Of a DNA stretch of 6,437 nucleotides, positions 5,932-6,437 are shown in pieces (positions within the stretch are counted from its first letter, which is position 1; the number at the start of each line of letters is the position of its first letter). The notes below the pieces were generated by a model. It was not told where the DNA came from. It searched no databases and worked only from the letters and a program-made list of their open reading frames with translations. The position numbers and the translations under genes are program-made. The stretch lies in NCBI GenBank assembly GCA_946481225.1, contig CAMLNJ010000180.1:1-6437 (forward strand), read 5' to 3'. This stretch comes from an uncultured Verrucomicrobiota bacterium (GTDB taxonomy: Bacteria; Verrucomicrobiota; Verrucomicrobiae; Opitutales; Opitutaceae).

Positions 5932-6437
5932 ATGAGCGAGATCACCCAACTCCTGCGCGCCGCGGAACAAGGGGATCGGAGTGCTCCGGAGAAACTGCTG
6001 CCTCTCGTCTACGACGAGTTGCGCCACCTCGCCGCGCGGCGCCTTCGCCGCGAGGACGGACCGGTGACGCTCCAGCCCACCGCCCTCGTGCACGAGGCCT
6101 GGCTGCGCCTCGCCCACCAAGGCGAACGCAACTGGAACGACCGCCAGCACTTTTTCCGCGCCGCCGCGCTCGCCATGCGGCACATCCTCGTCGACCTCGC
6201 CCGGAAGAAGGCCACGCGCAAACGCGGCCGCCAGATGGAGCCCGTCGACATCGGCGACCTCAATCTCAGCAACCCGGAGCCGGACGAGCGCGTGCTGCTC
6301 GTCAACGAGGCGCTGATCCGCCTCGAGGCGGACGACCCGGAAAGCGCGCGCCTCGTGACCTACAAGTTCTTCGGCGGATTCACCAACGAGGAGATCGCGG
6401 AGATGCTCGGCATCAGCGAACGCACCCTCAACCGCCA
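5932..6437 (+). CDS. ECF-like RNA polymerase sigma factor (Sig-70_X6 / PF07638 type), 3' end missing
   Basis: The frame is open from the ATG to the window edge: 168 full codons plus two bases. The N-terminus MSEITQLLRAAEQGDRSA is followed by the sigma-2 signature (LLPLVYDELRHLAARRLRRED, LQPTALVHEAWLRL, HFFRAAALAMRHILVDLARKKATRKRG). An acidic linker (PEPDERVLLVNEAL) leads to sigma-4 (LEADDPESARLVTYKFFGGFTNEEIAEMLGISERTLNR). The chain stops within the second helix of the sigma-4 helix-turn-helix; by family length I estimate some 20 residues are missing. Such proteins direct RNA polymerase to a specific promoter set, and in Planctomycetes, Acidobacteria and Verrucomicrobia the gene is often followed by a Ser/Thr kinase gene, which would lie outside this window. 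It diverges from the large oxidoreductase gene. No Shine-Dalgarno precedes the ATG (CCCCCTTTTC); the start is chosen because it matches the usual family N-terminus. Confidence 0.93.
   Translation, partial: MSEITQLLRAAEQGDRSAPEKLLPLVYDELRHLAARRLRREDGPVTLQPTALVHEAWLRLAHQGERNWNDRQHFFRAAALAMRHILVDLARKKATRKRGRQMEPVDIGDLNLSNPEPDERVLLVNEALIRLEADDPESARLVTYKFFGGFTNEEIAEMLGISERTLNR

Noticed and set aside
5678..5935. A plus-strand 85-codon frame (MDQRIAK...) ending over the sigma factor start codon
   Set aside because: Its stop overlaps the sigma factor ATG as in translational coupling, but the translation is Pro/Arg-rich and featureless and there is no ribosome-binding site. The overlap looks accidental.
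5875..6305. Minus-strand frames opposite the sigma factor
   Set aside because: They lie opposite a clearly recognisable sigma-2/sigma-4 coding sequence and have no domain features of their own.
1..6437. CRISPR arrays, tRNA or rRNA genes, insertion sequences, phage or defence genes
   Set aside because: I looked for regularly spaced repeats, conserved RNA gene segments and transposase or nuclease motifs and saw none. The only sizeable repeats are the three protein-level LamG modules.

Overview
This GC-rich window most likely comes from a Verrucomicrobiota genome, probably of Opitutaceae type. That placement is inferred from protein architecture, not from a marker gene. The supporting traits are stacked LamG-like jellyroll domains on a very large secreted protein, a calcium-loop 'DxDxDG...DPLDP' tail followed by a C-terminus ending in FFRLR, an ECF-like sigma factor of the PF07638 / Sig-70_X6 kind, and start codons without recognisable Shine-Dalgarno sequences.

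Layout: positions 1-135 hold no gene I can support but contain three inverted repeats. Positions 136-5529 (minus strand) hold one giant gene for a predicted exported 1797-residue protein. Its parts in order are a signal peptide, three LamG-like modules, a cadherin-like linker domain, a glucose/sorbosone dehydrogenase (PQQ-type) beta-propeller, a diheme cytochrome c module resembling the SO2930 family (two CxxCH motifs), and a calcium-loop/beta-sandwich tail. Positions 5530-5931 are a 402-base divergent intergenic region with a short palindrome and a thrice-repeated heptamer. Positions 5932-6437 (plus strand) hold the start of a sigma factor gene that runs off the window inside its sigma-4 helix-turn-helix.

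How the parts may work together (inference): the large protein looks like a single-chain quinohaem oxidoreductase. The propeller would oxidise a sugar or other alcohol and pass electrons to the two attached haems, while the LamG modules would bind a glycan or surface. The divergent sigma factor could regulate it, but sigma factors of this family often precede a Ser/Thr kinase gene, and the window ends too early to see one. The numerous other open frames, including a very long plus-strand one across the big gene, look like high-GC shadows.
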